64,000 nucleotides of DNA. Origin: Arthrobacter cheniae. GTDB taxonomy: Bacteria; Actinomycetota; Actinomycetes; Actinomycetales; Micrococcaceae. The translations under genes and the position numbers were made by a program. The stretch covers positions 10,895 through 74,894 of the forward strand of contig NZ_QZVT01000005.1 of assembly GCF_003602275.1 (NCBI RefSeq), read 5' to 3'. The notes below the pieces were generated by a model. That model did no database searches and was not told where the DNA came from. It worked only from the letters and a program-made list of their open reading frames with translations. Positions 1-11,394 of the stretch are shown piece by piece; position 1 is the stretch's first letter; each line of letters begins with the position of its first letter.

Positions 1-73
1 GGTCTTCGGCGAAGTCATCACAGAAGGCCTCACCCGCACCAACCTGAGGAGTGTCCGAACCAGTGAGCGCTGA
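1..73 (+). CDS. opcA: 3' end of probable OpcA (G6PD assembly protein)
   Basis: An open frame enters from the left edge and ends at a TGA at 71-73, overlapping the start of the next gene. Only about 23 residues are visible (VFGEVITEGL...), too few to identify by motif. The call rests on context: in actinobacteria the gene directly before 6-phosphogluconolactonase is normally opcA, whose product promotes glucose-6-phosphate dehydrogenase activity. Inference from position, not from sequence. Confidence 0.45.
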   Translation, partial: VFGEVITEGLTRTNLRSVRTSER

Positions 74-878
74 ACCGAAAGTCAGCATCCATCCTTCCCA
101 GACCTCGCTCGCGGCGGCGGTGGCGGCCCGCCTGATCACGCGGCTGGTCGACGTTCAGAGCGACCGCGGCACGGCGACCGTCGTGCTGACGGGAGGATCG
201 ATGGGCACCGCTGCGCTCGAGGCCGTGGCAGAGTCCCCGGCACACTCCGCCGTGGATTGGGCGAATGTCCACTTCTGGTGGGGTGACGAGCGGTTCCTGG
301 GGACCAACGATCCCGACCGCAATGCTGTCCAGGCCCGTGGTGCGCTCCTCGACCACATCACGGTGGATCCGGACAAGGTGCACGAGTTCGGGTCGAAGGA
401 CGAGTTCCCCGACGAGAACGCGGCGGCCCTGGACTACGCCGAGCAACTGGCGGCAGCTGCGAGGGCCGAGCTCGACATCGACGCGGATGCGGTGCAGCCG
501 GATCCCCGCCTACCGCGCTTCGACGTCCTGCTGCTGGGTGTCGGTCCCGATGCGCACATCGCGTCCCTCTTCCCTGAGATGGCGGGTATCCGCACCAAGG
601 GTACGACGACGGTGGGCGTCGCCGATGCGCCGAAGCCTCCTCCGCAGCGAGTGTCCCTGACGCTCGAGACCATCAATACTGCGCAGGAGGTCTGGCTGTC
701 CGTCAGCGGCAGCGACAAGGCCGGCGCCGTGGGCCTCGCCCTCGCAGGAGCAGGGCACGTCCAGGTCCCGGCTGCGGGAGCCCGTGGAGTACGGAAGACG
801 CTATGGCTCATCGACCAGGACGCGGCACAAAAACTGCCCGGCCGGCTGATCGACCAGGATGACGAATCGGGCGACTGA
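63..878 (+). CDS. pgl: 6-phosphogluconolactonase
   Basis: Hydrolyses 6-phosphogluconolactone to 6-phosphogluconate, the second step of the oxidative pentose phosphate pathway, in the cytosol. The 271-aa product has the SugAR/NagB-type fold signatures: VLTGGS near residue 41-46, GDERF at 74-78 and LLGVGPDAHIASLFP around 160. I place the start at GTG 63 because a GAGGAG sits about 11 bases upstream; the in-frame GTG at 51 directly abuts that ribosome-binding site. It overlaps the upstream frame by 11 bases, suggesting translational coupling in the same operon. A strong hairpin follows the stop. Confidence 0.95.
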   Translation: MSAEPKVSIHPSQTSLAAAVAARLITRLVDVQSDRGTATVVLTGGSMGTAALEAVAESPAHSAVDWANVHFWWGDERFLGTNDPDRNAVQARGALLDHITVDPDKVHEFGSKDEFPDENAAALDYAEQLAAAARAELDIDADAVQPDPRLPRFDVLLLGVGPDAHIASLFPEMAGIRTKGTTTVGVADAPKPPPQRVSLTLETINTAQEVWLSVSGSDKAGAVGLALAGAGHVQVPAAGARGVRKTLWLIDQDAAQKLPGRLIDQDDESGD

Positions 879-890
879 TACCGGCATCGG

Positions 891-939
891 ACATGACAGG
901 GCCCCCGCTTCCTTCTTGGAAGCGGGGGCCCTGTCATGT
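891..939. terminator. Bidirectional hairpin terminator between pgl and secG
   Basis: A perfect 22-bp inverted repeat (891-912 with 918-939) encloses a 5-base loop ttctt. It lies between the convergent ends of pgl and secG and could stop transcription from both sides. There is no long T-run after either arm, as is common for high-GC terminators. Confidence 0.85.
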
Positions 940-957
940 CTGAGCGAGCCTGAAGCC

Positions 958-1209
958 CTACGACTCGCCTGCGAAGCGCTGAATCAGCCCGAGAGCGACG
1001 ATGACGACGCCCCAGGCGAGACCGAGTGCGACGGTGAAGCGGTTGAGGTTCCGTTCGGCTACTCCGGACGATCCCATGCTCGAGGTCATACCGCCACCGA
1101 ACATGTCCGACATTCCGCCGCCACGGCCCTTGTGGAGCAGGATCAGCAGGGTCAGCAGGAGGCTGGTGATCCCGAGCAGGACGAGCAGGATGATACGAAG
1201 GATTTCCAC
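958..1209 (-). CDS. secG: Preprotein translocase subunit SecG
   Basis: Small accessory subunit of the SecYEG protein-export channel in the cytoplasmic membrane. The 83-aa protein has the SecG layout: an N-terminal transmembrane helix (about residues 3-25), a glycine-rich cytoplasmic loop with GRGGGMSDMFGGG, and a second helix near 60-78. It lies last in the leftward gap-pgk-tpiA-secG run, a known actinobacterial arrangement, 52 bases after tpiA. It ends at the large hairpin shared with pgl. Confidence 0.95.
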   Translation of the reverse strand: MEILRIILLVLLGITSLLLTLLILLHKGRGGGMSDMFGGGMTSSMGSSGVAERNLNRFTVALGLAWGVVIVALGLIQRFAGES

Positions 1210-1261
1210 GGGGCCCTTTCAAGGCTCGAGAGCCGCTCGATGGAGCGGCAGGCGCACGGAA

Positions 1262-2077
1262 CTAGTCTGTCACCAGATGCTGTTCGAACCTGACAATACT
1301 AGCAAACTCGGAAACGTCGAGGCTCGCACCGCCGACGAGCACGCCGTCGACGTCGCGCTCCCTGAGGATGCTCGCGGCGTTGGCCGCCTTCACCGATCCG
1401 CCATAGAGCAGGCGGGTTCTGGACGCGGTCTCGGTGTCGAACAGGGTGCCGAGTTCTGCACGGATGGCGGCGCACATCTCCTGGGCGTCGTCCGGGCCTG
1501 CGACTTCTCCCGTGCCGATGGCCCAGACGGGCTCGTAGGCGACCACGAGGGTGGCAGCCTGTTCCGCGGACAGACCGGCTACGCCCTTGCGGAGCTGCTC
1601 GAGGGTGTGCGCGACGTGCGTTCCGGCCTGGCGGATCTCGAGGCCCTCACCGATGCAGAGGACGGGCACGAGTCCGTGACGGTAAGCAGCGTGGACCTTG
1701 CGGTTCAGCACCTCGTCCGACTCGTTGTGGATGGTGCGGCGTTCGGAGTGGCCGACCAGCACGTAGGTGCAGTCCAGTTTGCCGAGGAACTGACCCGAGA
1801 TATCGCCGGTATACGCGCCTGAATCCTCGGGCGAGAGGTCCTGCCCTCCGTAAACCACTTCCAGGTTGTCACCCTTGACGAGCGTCTGGACGCCGCGGAG
1901 GTCGGTGAAGGGAGGGAAGACCGAAACCTCCACCCGCGAGTAGTCGTGGCCCGCGTCGTCGAGGGTCCAGGCGAGCTTCTGCAGGAAGGTGATGCCCTGC
2001 ATGTGGTCGAGGTTCATCTTCCAATTTCCCGCGATGAGCGGTCGGCGGTCGAACGCGCCGTTGGTCGAGGTGGTCAT
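1262..2077 (-). CDS. tpiA: Triosephosphate isomerase
   Basis: Interconverts dihydroxyacetone phosphate and glyceraldehyde 3-phosphate in glycolysis. The 271-aa protein carries all catalytic signatures: NWKMN with Lys20, the electrophilic His in VGHSERR (His110), and the general base Glu in [11 protein letters not shown] (about residue 180), plus YGGSVK near the C-terminus for phosphate binding. Third gene of the leftward glycolytic group. A hairpin lies between it and pgk and may set its dose or separate the transcripts. Confidence 0.97.
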   Translation of the reverse strand: MTTSTNGAFDRRPLIAGNWKMNLDHMQGITFLQKLAWTLDDAGHDYSRVEVSVFPPFTDLRGVQTLVKGDNLEVVYGGQDLSPEDSGAYTGDISGQFLGKLDCTYVLVGHSERRTIHNESDEVLNRKVHAAYRHGLVPVLCIGEGLEIRQAGTHVAHTLEQLRKGVAGLSAEQAATLVVAYEPVWAIGTGEVAGPDDAQEMCAAIRAELGTLFDTETASRTRLLYGGSVKAANAASILRERDVDGVLVGGASLDVSEFASIVRFEQHLVTD

Positions 2078-2106
2078 CGTCTACTCCATCTGCTTCGTTT
2101 CATGGC

Positions 2107-2144
2107 GGCGGGATCCGCGCGGCCTGAGCCCCGCGGATCCCGCC
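2107..2144 (-). terminator. Hairpin between pgk and tpiA
   Basis: A 13-bp perfect inverted repeat (2107-2119 with 2132-2144, 12-base loop) lies in the 136-base gap between pgk and tpiA, which run in the same direction. It could be a partial terminator or an mRNA processing/stability element inside the operon. There is no T-run. Confidence 0.5.
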
Positions 2145-2213
2145 CGTCCTGTGCGCCCGTGTCGGGCGGCTGGTCCTGCGGGGTTGCTGGCCCGCCGACC
2201 CCCTGGTTCTCCG

Positions 2214-3464
2214 CTAGTCGCGGGAGAGGGCTGTCAGGCCTGGCAGTTCCTTGCCCTCGAGGTATTCGAGGCTCGCTCCCCCACCGGTCGAAATATGCCC
2301 GAACTGGTCGTCGGCAAAACCGAGACCGCGCACGGCGGCCGCCGAGTCTCCTCCACCGACCACGGTCAGCGCACCGGCAGCCTGCGCATCGACGAGGGCC
2401 TGCGCGACGGAGCGCGTGCCACCGGCGAAGGAATCGAACTCGAAAACTCCCATGGGTCCGTTCCAGAACACGGTCTTCGCCTCGGCGATGTTCGCCGCGA
2501 AGTCCTCGCCCGTCACGGGACCTATGTCGAGCCCGATCCCCTGCGCGCCGTACGGCCCCGACTCGATGGCATCGGCCGCGATCACGCTGTGCCTGGCATC
2601 CGCAGCGAACTTCTCCGCGACGACGATGTCCGTGGGCAGGACGAACTGCGTACCGTCGCGCGCCCCGCGCTCGAGGTAGCCGCGGACAGTGTCGACCTGG
2701 TCCTCCTCGAGGAGGCTCGCACCCACCTTGTGTCCCTGGGCGACGAGGAACGTGAACACCATCCCTCCGCCCACGAGGATGCGGTCGGCGGTGCCGATCA
2801 GGTTCTCGATCACGGCGAGCTTGTCGGAGACCTTCGAGCCGCCGAGCACCACGACGAAGGGCCGCTGCGGGTCCTTCGTCAGCTTCTCGAGCACCACGAG
2901 TTCCGCCTTGACCAGGTCGCCCTGGTAGGCAGGCAGGAGGGCCGCGATGTCGAACACGCTCGCATGCTTGCGGTGCACCGCGCCGAACGCGTCATCCACA
3001 TAGGCCCCGTCCTCCCCCGCGAGGTCGGCGAGCTCGCGGGCGAACGCGGAACGCTCACCGTCGTCCTTGCTCGTCTCCCTCGCATCGAAGCGCACGTTCT
3101 CGAGGACGAGCACTTCACCCTCGGTCAGGGCGGCAGCCGCACTGCGGGCTTCGTTCCCCGTGGTATCGGCGGCCAGGGTGACGGGGAAATCCGCCAGATC
3201 CCTCAGGACATCGACGGCCGGCTTGAGCGAGTACTTCTCCTCGGGCGCTCCCTTGGGCCGCCCGAGGTGGGCCACGACGATCACGGCGGCCCCTGCCTCG
3301 CTCAACTTGCGCAGAACGGGCAGGGAGGCACGCACGCGGCCGTCGTCGGTGACCTTGAGCGCAGGGGTCTCTCCCTCGAGCGGGACGTTCAGGTCCGAGC
3401 GCACGATGACGCGGCGTCCACGTACTCCTTCAGCGAGGAGCTCGTCGAGTGATGCATAAGCCAT
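2214..3464 (-). CDS. pgk: Phosphoglycerate kinase
   Basis: Transfers phosphate from 1,3-bisphosphoglycerate to ADP in glycolysis. The 416-aa length is normal for bacterial PGK. Signatures include RSDLNVPL near residue 22, HLGRPKG for substrate binding, VLGGSKVSDK, and the nucleotide-binding GGGDSAAAV / ISTGGGASLE motifs at the C-terminus. It starts 12 bases after the gap stop codon, so gap and pgk are clearly one transcription unit. Confidence 0.97.
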   Translation of the reverse strand: MAYASLDELLAEGVRGRRVIVRSDLNVPLEGETPALKVTDDGRVRASLPVLRKLSEAGAAVIVVAHLGRPKGAPEEKYSLKPAVDVLRDLADFPVTLAADTTGNEARSAAAALTEGEVLVLENVRFDARETSKDDGERSAFARELADLAGEDGAYVDDAFGAVHRKHASVFDIAALLPAYQGDLVKAELVVLEKLTKDPQRPFVVVLGGSKVSDKLAVIENLIGTADRILVGGGMVFTFLVAQGHKVGASLLEEDQVDTVRGYLERGARDGTQFVLPTDIVVAEKFAADARHSVIAADAIESGPYGAQGIGLDIGPVTGEDFAANIAEAKTVFWNGPMGVFEFDSFAGGTRSVAQALVDAQAAGALTVVGGGDSAAAVRGLGFADDQFGHISTGGGASLEYLEGKELPGLTALSRD

Positions 3465-3476
3465 GGGCGGGTCCGC

Positions 3477-4502
<1,026 letters not shown>

Positions 4503-4783
4503 TCATAGGTGGTGCCGCCGGCCGACCGGTTCTCGGGTGGCGCCGGCGACAAATACATCTAGTACCGGGCACCCCTTCGTGCCGACGTTGATCGGGTCCT
4601 GCTCACTCCCTGCGGAGCGGTATCCGTGGCGGGAGCCGTACCGGGATCACTCCCTGCACGGCTCCAACCTTACTCAGCGCGGCGTTTCCGCACGCACTCG
4701 TGACGCGGGTTGCTCCGATGGTGTGCCCATGATCAGGCACACCCGTCCGGAGCAGGATTTCCTTCGTGGTCCGTGAACGGGGG

Positions 4784-5413
4784 TCAGCGGCCCGGCGTGA
4801 TGAGGATCGAGGCGCCGGTGGTTGCTGCCTGGAAACGGGTCTGGACATCGGCCCAGTTCACCAGGTTCCACCAGGCCTTGACGTAGTCGGGCTTGACGTT
4901 GACGTAGTCCAGGTAGAACGCGTGCTCCCACATGTCGAGCATCAGCAGCGGGATGGTGCCCACGGGTACATTGCCCTGCTGGTCGTAGAGCTGCTCGATC
5001 ACGATGTTCTTGCCCAGCGGCTCGTACGCCAGGACGGCCCAGCCGGAGCCCTGCAGCGACGTCGCCGCGGCGGTGAAGTGCGCGCGGAACGCGTCGAAGG
5101 ACCCGAACGCGTCGGCCAGGGCTGCTGCGAGCTCGCCCTCGGGCTTGTCGCCGCCCTCGGGGGACATGTTCTTCCAGAAGATGCTGTGGTTGATGACACC
5201 GCCGACGTGGAACGCGAGGTCCTTGGAGAGCTTGGGGATGGTGCCGAACTCGCCCTTCTCGCGGGCCTCGGCGAGCTGCGCGAGAGCGTCGTTGGCGCCC
5301 TTGACGTAGGTGGCCTGGTGCTTGGAGTGGTGCAGCTCCATGATGCGGCCCGAGATGTGCGGCTCCAGGGCCGCGTAGTCGTAGTCGAGATCCGGCAGTA
5401 CGTATTCGCTCAC
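4784..5413 (-). CDS. sodA: Superoxide dismutase, Mn/Fe type
   Basis: Converts superoxide to oxygen and hydrogen peroxide in the cytosol. The 209-aa protein has the metal-binding histidines in [12 protein letters not shown] and the C-terminal [13 protein letters not shown] signature with Asp and His ligands. Mn versus Fe preference cannot be read with certainty. I chose GTG 5413 because GGAGG lies five bases upstream; the in-frame ATG at 5425 would place this Shine-Dalgarno inside the coding sequence. Stands alone between gap and whiA. Confidence 0.95.
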   Translation of the reverse strand: MSEYVLPDLDYDYAALEPHISGRIMELHHSKHQATYVKGANDALAQLAEAREKGEFGTIPKLSKDLAFHVGGVINHSIFWKNMSPEGGDKPEGELAAALADAFGSFDAFRAHFTAAATSLQGSGWAVLAYEPLGKNIVIEQLYDQQGNVPVGTIPLLMLDMWEHAFYLDYVNVKPDYVKAWWNLVNWADVQTRFQAATTGASILITPGR

Positions 5414-5531
5414 GTAGTCCTCCATGTAGTGATCTGATGTACCCGCGCGCTCCTGGGCCCCTTCAGGGGTCCGGACGGTGGGCGCCCCGCTCGATCAGAA
5501 GCGGGCTTGCCGTTCCATCCTATGCACTCAT

Positions 5532-6512
5532 TCACTCGTCCAGCATGTCCGGGGTCACATTCGCATCGGTCCCCGGGATCCCGATGTCGGAGGCGCGCTT
5601 GTCCGCCATGGCCAACAACCTGCGGATGCGTCCCGCGATGGCGTCCTTGGTCATCGGCGGGTCGGCGAGGCGCCCCAGTTCATCGAGGCTCGCCTCCTTG
5701 TGGGCGACCCGCAGCTCACCCGCGTAGCGCAGATGCTCGGGCACCGTCTCCCCCAGGATCTCGAGCGCGCGATCGACCCGCGCTCCGGCCGCGACGGCGG
5801 CCTGGGCGGACCTCCGGAGGTTGGCGTCGTCGAAGTTCGCGAGGCGGTTCGCCGTCGCCCGGACCTCCTTGCGCATGCGGCGCTCCTCCCAGACCATCAG
5901 GGCGTCATGGGCACCCATGCGGGTCAGCAGGGCTGCGATGGTGTCGCCGTCGCGGATGACGACCCGGTCGACGCTGCGCACCTCCCGGGCCTTGGCCGCG
6001 ATGTCGAGGCGACGCGCGGCGCCCACCAGGGCCAGCGCGGACTCGGGTCCGGGACAGGTCACCTCGAGGGAGGACGAGCGCCCCGGCTCGGTCAGGGATC
6101 CGTGGGCGAGGAACGCTCCGCGCCAGACCGCCTCCGCGTCGGCCGTGGAACCATTGACGACGGCGGACGGCAGACCTCGGACGGGGCGGCCGCGGGTGTC
6201 GAGCAGGCCCGTTTGGCGGGCGAGGGATTCGCCGTCGCGCACCACCCGTACGACGTAGCGGTTGCCGCGCTTCAGGCCTCCGCCGGTGACGACGATGATC
6301 TCGCTGTTGTGTCCGTACACCTCGGCGATGGCGGCGCGCAGGCGGCGTGCCGTCGAGGCGAGATCCACTTCGGCCTCGATCACGATCCTGCCGGAGATGA
6401 TGTGAAGGCCCCCCGCGAATCTCAGCAGCGCGGACACCTCGGCCTTGCGTACCGAAGACTTCTTGACGTCGAGGTGGGACAGCTCTTCTTTGACGTCGGC
6501 GGTCAGGGCCAC
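5532..6512 (-). CDS. whiA: DNA-binding protein WhiA
   Basis: WhiA pairs an N-terminal LAGLIDADG-like fold with a C-terminal helix-turn-helix. In Streptomyces it controls sporulation and division genes; it is conserved across Gram-positives. The start is GTG 6512 ([14 protein letters not shown]), with AGGAG seven bases upstream, giving 326 aa, the normal family length. An open frame continues upstream but has no family similarity. It lies ten bases after yvcK in the classic rapZ-yvcK-whiA order. Confidence 0.96.
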   Translation of the reverse strand: MALTADVKEELSHLDVKKSSVRKAEVSALLRFAGGLHIISGRIVIEAEVDLASTARRLRAAIAEVYGHNSEIIVVTGGGLKRGNRYVVRVVRDGESLARQTGLLDTRGRPVRGLPSAVVNGSTADAEAVWRGAFLAHGSLTEPGRSSSLEVTCPGPESALALVGAARRLDIAAKAREVRSVDRVVIRDGDTIAALLTRMGAHDALMVWEERRMRKEVRATANRLANFDDANLRRSAQAAVAAGARVDRALEILGETVPEHLRYAGELRVAHKEASLDELGRLADPPMTKDAIAGRIRRLLAMADKRASDIGIPGTDANVTPDMLDE

Positions 6513-6522
6513 AAATACACTC

Positions 6523-7548
6523 CTAGTTCTCCCCAAACATGTCGTTGTAGGACGTCGCCAGCCGCAGCGGATCGTGTACGGGCTTACCGGTCGAAGCTCC
6601 CACTCTACCGAAGACCGCGCGTCCGCCCATTCTGGCGACGGCTCGCTCGAACTCCGCGCGGTCCGCGACGACGGCGGGATCGGCAAGGACGACGTCGACC
6701 GTGAATTCGGGGGCGTAGCGCGAGATCACGGTGAGATGGTCGATCGCACTCATGCCCTGGGTTTCCTTGGTGTCATTGCTCAGGTTCATGGTGAGGCAAC
6801 GTTTGGCGGACGTCCTGCAGAGGGCATCGCGGAGCTCGGGGAGCAGCAGGTGCGGCAGTACGGACGTGTACCAGGAGCCGGGCCCGAGGATCACCCAGTC
6901 GGCGAGTTCGATCGCTTCCAGTGAATCCTTGCAGGCGGGTGCGGACGGCGGCAGGAGCCGGACGTTGCTCACATTGCCGCCCTCTGCGGCGACCGCGAGC
7001 TTCGCCTGGCCGGTGACGGTCCTGACGCGCAGCGAGCCGTCCACCTCGCTCAGCACATCCCCCTCGATGGTCAGCGGCACACTGGCCATCGGCAGGACCC
7101 GTCCGCGGGCTCCGAGTAGGGCCCCGGCCCACTGCAGGCCGGCCACCGGGTCTCCGAGCAGCTCCCACAGGGTGACGATGAGGAGGTTCCCCATTGCATG
7201 GCCGTCGAGGGATCCCTCCACGCCGTCGCGGGAGGTGAAGCGGTGCTGCATGACGTCGCGCCAGGTGCGGCCCCAGTCGGTGTCGTCGCAGAGTGCCGCC
7301 AGGGCCATCCTGAGATCCCCCGGAGGAAGCATCCCGAGTTCGTGGCGGAGGCGGCCGGAGGATCCGCCGTCGTCGGCGACCGTCACCACGGCGGTCAGTT
7401 CCTGCGTCAGGAGGCGCAGTGCGGAGAGCGACGCCGAGAGTCCGTGACCGCCTCCCAGCGCGACGACGGAGGGCCCGGCGCCCTGTCCCTCACCCTTCCT
7501 GCGGGCGGCCGGGGGGATGAGGGGCAGCGGCCCCGAGAACAGCGCCAC
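6523..7548 (-). CDS. yvcK: YvcK/CofD-like gluconeogenesis factor
   Basis: Member of the CofD/YvcK family. In Bacillus and mycobacteria it binds UDP-sugars and influences carbon metabolism and cell-wall synthesis. The 341-aa protein has the glycine-rich motif [31 protein letters not shown] and [14 protein letters not shown]. Its GTG start shares one base with the rapZ stop (TAGTG), so translation is likely coupled to rapZ. Confidence 0.93.
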   Translation of the reverse strand: MALFSGPLPLIPPAARRKGEGQGAGPSVVALGGGHGLSASLSALRLLTQELTAVVTVADDGGSSGRLRHELGMLPPGDLRMALAALCDDTDWGRTWRDVMQHRFTSRDGVEGSLDGHAMGNLLIVTLWELLGDPVAGLQWAGALLGARGRVLPMASVPLTIEGDVLSEVDGSLRVRTVTGQAKLAVAAEGGNVSNVRLLPPSAPACKDSLEAIELADWVILGPGSWYTSVLPHLLLPELRDALCRTSAKRCLTMNLSNDTKETQGMSAIDHLTVISRYAPEFTVDVVLADPAVVADRAEFERAVARMGGRAVFGRVGASTGKPVHDPLRLATSYNDMFGEN

Positions 7549-8447
7549 TACTCACGCCCGAGGTCGCGGTGGTGCGCCGTGACCTGGACGCCCGGCAACT
7601 GCGCCAGGCGCTGCGCAATCTCCTCCGTCACCGCGACAGAGCGGTGCTTTCCGCCCGTGCAGCCGACGGCGATGGTGGCGTAGTGCTTGTTCTCGCGGCG
7701 GTAGCCGTCGAGGACGGGCGCGAGCGCGTGGACGTACCGGTCGATGAAGTCCCCAGCCCCCTGCGCGCCGAGCACGAAGTCGCGCACCGGGGCGTCGAGG
7801 CCCGTCTGCGGGCGCAGGACGGGCACCCAGTGGGGGTTCGGGATGAACCGGACGTCCGCCACATAGTTGGCGTCCACGGGCAGTCCGTACTTGAAGCCGA
7901 AACTCATGACGTTGAGCCTCAGGACGATCGGTCCTGATTCGGAGAACAGTTCGGTGACGCTGGTGGCCAGGGCGTGCACGTTGAGTTCGGTCGTGTCGAT
8001 CACGATGTCGGAGGAGTGCTTCAGCTCCTTCAGCACCTCGCGCTCGGCAGCGATGCCGTCGGAGATACGTCCGTCACCCTGCAACGGGTGGGGGCGGCGG
8101 CCCTGCTCGAACCGGCGCACCAGCACCGCGTCATCGGCGTCGAGGAAGAGCACCCTGTAGTTGACGCCCGCCGCACGCAGACCCGCGAGCGACGCCTTGA
8201 TGTCGCTGAACAGTTCCTTGCCGCGGACATCGATCACCACGGCGAGCTTCGGGATGGATTGCGGGGTGCGGGCGACGAGCTCGGTGAGTGTGGTCAGCAT
8301 CTGCGGTGGAAGGTTCTCCACCACGTACCAGCCATGATCTTCGAGGGCGTTGGCGGCCGTACTGCGCCCGGCGCCAGACATACCGGTCACCACCAGCAGC
8401 TCGGACTCGGTGGGTTTGACCGGAGTCAGGCTCGTGGCCTCAGTCAT
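7548..8447 (-). CDS. rapZ: RNase adapter / nucleotide-binding protein RapZ
   Basis: P-loop protein of the RapZ (YvcJ) family; in E. coli it steers RNase E to the small RNA GlmZ, while the actinobacterial role is unclear. The 299-aa sequence has the Walker [10 protein letters not shown] near residue 22, DVRGKEL, and the conserved C-terminal [13 protein letters not shown]. First of the rapZ-yvcK-whiA set, downstream of uvrC with a 109-base gap, all reading leftward. Confidence 0.93.
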   Translation of the reverse strand: MTEATSLTPVKPTESELLVVTGMSGAGRSTAANALEDHGWYVVENLPPQMLTTLTELVARTPQSIPKLAVVIDVRGKELFSDIKASLAGLRAAGVNYRVLFLDADDAVLVRRFEQGRRPHPLQGDGRISDGIAAEREVLKELKHSSDIVIDTTELNVHALATSVTELFSESGPIVLRLNVMSFGFKYGLPVDANYVADVRFIPNPHWVPVLRPQTGLDAPVRDFVLGAQGAGDFIDRYVHALAPVLDGYRRENKHYATIAVGCTGGKHRSVAVTEEIAQRLAQLPGVQVTAHHRDLGRE

Positions 8448-8556
8448 CGTGGTGCATCCGTTCCGGCTCGACGGGGGCTTCGGTCACTCTGGATGCCCCG
8501 GTATATGCGGTCTGTGTGATCTCTGCGGCTCTGCTGCGGCAGCGCCTTCAGCCTAA

Positions 8557-10608
8557 CTAATCTTCCATGATCTCGCCCGTGGTCATGTTGACGGCAGGAG
8601 CGGGAGCATCCTCGGCACCCACGGCGAGGGAGGTTCGGATGGTCTCAGCGAGGGAAGGACCGACGCCGGGCACCTCGACCAGCTCCGCCACGGACGCCAC
8701 GCGGATCTTCTTGACCGAGCCGAAGTGCTTGAGCAGGGCCTTCCGCTTCGCCGGACCCAGGCCGGGCACCTCGTCGAGCGCGGAGGCCGTCATCGATTTG
8801 CCTCGCTTCTGCCGGTGGAACGTGATCGCGAAGCGGTGTGCCTCGTCGCGAATGCGTTGGAGCATGAAAAGACCCTCGGAGGCGCGCGGCAGGATGACGG
8901 GGAATTCACTGTCCTGCACCCACACCTCCTCGAGTCGCTTGGCGAGGCCGATGACGAAGACGTCGTCGATCCCGAGGTCCGCGAGCGCGCGGGAAGCCGC
9001 AGCCACCTGGGGCGGTCCACCGTCGACGACGACGAGGCTCGGCGGGTAGGCGAACCGATTACGGGAGATTGCCGTCGTCGTGTCCCTGACGGGCTCCCCC
9101 TGCTCGCCCACCTCGGGGTGCTCGAGGATCGAACCCTCGTCCTCGGCCCCAAGATCGGTCCCAAGGTCCGGATCCGGAGCAGCCGGATCACGCTGCTCGC
9201 CGGCCTTGCCTGCAAGGTAGTTGCGGAATCGGCGGTAGATGACGTCGTACATCGACGCCGTGTCGTCGCGGGCCGCTTCTCCCGTGATCGAGAACTTGCG
9301 GTACTCGGACTTGCGCGGCAGGCCGTCCTCCACGACGACCATCGACGCCACCACATTGGTGCCCTGCACGTGCGAGATGTCGAAACACTCGATGCGCATC
9401 AGGGGCTGGGGCAGGTCGAGGGCTTCCTGGAGTTCCTGCAGCGCAGCGGACCGCGTGGTGATGTCGCCGGCCCGGCGGCTCTTGTGCAGGCGGAGAGCAT
9501 CAGCGGCGTTCTGCTCGACCGTGCCCATCAGCGTGGCCTTGTCGCCGCGCTGCGGCACACGGACGTCGACGCGGCCTCCCCGGAGTCCGCGGAGCCACTC
9601 GAGCACCTGGTCGGCGTTGCTCGGGAGGACCGGGACGAGGACCTCCTTCGGGATCTGTTCGTTGCTGCTGCTGGCCTCCCCGTAGACCTGCTGCAGCAGG
9701 TGCTCCACGAGGTCCGGCGTGTCCATGTCCTCGACCTTCTCGACGACCCATCCCCGCTGTCCCCTGATACGACCTCCCCTGACGTGGAAGACCTGGGCCG
9801 CAGCTTCGAGCTCGTCCTCCCTGAGGGCGAAGATGTCCGCGTCCGTGTCCTCGCTGAGGACGACAGTGTTGCGCTCGAAGACCCGGCGGAGCGCTGAGAT
9901 GTCGTCACGCAGGCGCGCGGCGGACTCGTAGTCGAGCTCCGCGACGGCCTCCGCCATCTTCTTCTCCAGGCCGGAGATGAATTTCTTCGCCTCGCCGGAC
10001 ATGAAATCGCAGAAGTCGTTCGCGAGGGCCTTGTGGTCCTCCGCGCTGATCCGGCCGACGCACGGTGCGGAGCACTTGTCGATGTACCCGAGCAGGCAGG
10101 GCCGGCCGGTCCGCTCGGCGCGCTTGAAGACTCCACTGCTGCACGTCCTGACCGGGAAGACCCGGATCATGGTGTCGACCGTCTCGCGGATGGCCTTCGC
10201 CGGGTAGAACGGCCCGAAGTAGCGGGTGTCCTTCCGCTTGTCCCCGCGCATGACCTGTACTCGGGGATACTTCTCCCCCAGGGTCACGGCGAGATAGGGG
10301 TACGACTTGTCGTCGCGGAACATGATGTTGAAGCGCGGATCGAACTCCTTGATCCACGTGTACTCCAGCTGGAGCGCCTCCAGCTCGCTGCCGACCACGG
10401 TCCACTCGACACTCGCTGCGGTGAACACCATGGTGCGCGTCTTGGCCAGGAGTCCCTGCGGGTTCGCGAAGTAGGAGTTGAGGCGGGAGCGGAGGTTCTT
10501 GGCCTTCCCGACGTAGATGACCCGACCGTGTTCGTCCCGGAAACGGTATACCCCAGGATCGAGCGGGATCTCGCCTGTCTTCGGCCGATATGTCACTGGG
10601 TTCGCCAC
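8557..10608 (-). CDS. uvrC: Excinuclease ABC subunit C
   Basis: Makes the two incisions around DNA lesions in nucleotide excision repair with UvrA and UvrB. The protein starts with a GIY-YIG nuclease domain (PGVYRFRD...[13 protein letters not shown]), then a UVR UvrB-binding segment near residue 200, an RNase H-like nuclease domain ([19 protein letters not shown]) and a C-terminal helix-hairpin-helix pair ([17 protein letters not shown]). I use GTG 10608, giving 683 aa; the open frame extends another 33 codons without family similarity. uvrA and uvrB are also in this window but not adjacent. Confidence 0.95.
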   Translation of the reverse strand: MANPVTYRPKTGEIPLDPGVYRFRDEHGRVIYVGKAKNLRSRLNSYFANPQGLLAKTRTMVFTAASVEWTVVGSELEALQLEYTWIKEFDPRFNIMFRDDKSYPYLAVTLGEKYPRVQVMRGDKRKDTRYFGPFYPAKAIRETVDTMIRVFPVRTCSSGVFKRAERTGRPCLLGYIDKCSAPCVGRISAEDHKALANDFCDFMSGEAKKFISGLEKKMAEAVAELDYESAARLRDDISALRRVFERNTVVLSEDTDADIFALREDELEAAAQVFHVRGGRIRGQRGWVVEKVEDMDTPDLVEHLLQQVYGEASSSNEQIPKEVLVPVLPSNADQVLEWLRGLRGGRVDVRVPQRGDKATLMGTVEQNAADALRLHKSRRAGDITTRSAALQELQEALDLPQPLMRIECFDISHVQGTNVVASMVVVEDGLPRKSEYRKFSITGEAARDDTASMYDVIYRRFRNYLAGKAGEQRDPAAPDPDLGTDLGAEDEGSILEHPEVGEQGEPVRDTTTAISRNRFAYPPSLVVVDGGPPQVAAASRALADLGIDDVFVIGLAKRLEEVWVQDSEFPVILPRASEGLFMLQRIRDEAHRFAITFHRQKRGKSMTASALDEVPGLGPAKRKALLKHFGSVKKIRVASVAELVEVPGVGPSLAETIRTSLAVGAEDAPAPAVNMTTGEIMED

Positions 10609-10725
10609 GCCCTCAATCCTAGGACTGACCGGTGACACGTCGTGACCCGGCGGGTTGCTTTCCGCTGACCGCTGACGGGATCCGCGACGTAGGACCGGCA
10701 GGTACACGAACGCCGTGCTGCTGCG

Positions 10726-11394
10726 CTACTCGGCAGCTGGGCTCTGGTTGTAGTGGGGCGCGCGCTCCTGACCGCTGAGCGCGGCGATGCTGTCCATGAT
10801 GGTGTCCGTGGCGGTCCGCCGCGCCGGCAGCGGGTGAGCCGGTCCGGTCTTCGCGAAGACGAGCGGTGCGCCGATCCGCATCGTGAAGTGCTGGGGGCGG
10901 ACTCCCCTCCCGCCTGCAGGCTGCAGTGCATCGGTGTCGACGAGGCCGACGGGCACCACGGGCGCTCCCGTGGTGAGAGCGAGCCACCCGACGCCGGTCC
11001 TTCCCCGGTAGAGACGGCCGTCGCGCGAGCGGGTCCCCTCGGGGTAGATGCCCACGCCGTCCCCGCGCTCCAGCAGTTCGAGGAGGGTACGCAGGGCCTG
11101 CACGCTGGCGGCCTGCTGCCCGCGCTCGACCGGTATGGACCCCACGCCCTCGAAGAAGGATTTCATCAGGGCCCCCCGGACCCCGGTTCCGGTGAAGTAC
11201 TCGGCTTTGGCGAAGAAGGCGACGGGCCGCGGCATGAGCGCCTGGACGAGCACGCTGTCGAGGAATGACAGGTGGTTGGGCGCGACGATGAACGGTCCGT
11301 CCTTCGGGACGTGGTGGAGCCCCTCGACGGTGGGCCTGCAGAGACCGGCGATCAGTCCTCGGGTGGTGCTGCGCGTCAGGTCATAGACCCCCAC
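10726..11394 (-). CDS. 1-acyl-sn-glycerol-3-phosphate acyltransferase family protein
   Basis: Membrane-associated PlsC-type acyltransferase that adds an acyl chain to lysophosphatidic acid or a related acceptor in phospholipid synthesis. The catalytic NHLSFLD (HX4D) lies near residue 39, and the acceptor-binding PEGTRSRDG near 110. The start is GTG 11394 because GGAGG lies six bases upstream; this gives 222 aa and a 14-base overlap with the HAD gene before it, indicating coupled translation. The exact acceptor cannot be read from sequence. Confidence 0.88.
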   Translation of the reverse strand: MGVYDLTRSTTRGLIAGLCRPTVEGLHHVPKDGPFIVAPNHLSFLDSVLVQALMPRPVAFFAKAEYFTGTGVRGALMKSFFEGVGSIPVERGQQAASVQALRTLLELLERGDGVGIYPEGTRSRDGRLYRGRTGVGWLALTTGAPVVPVGLVDTDALQPAGGRGVRPQHFTMRIGAPLVFAKTGPAHPLPARRTATDTIMDSIAALSGQERAPHYNQSPAAE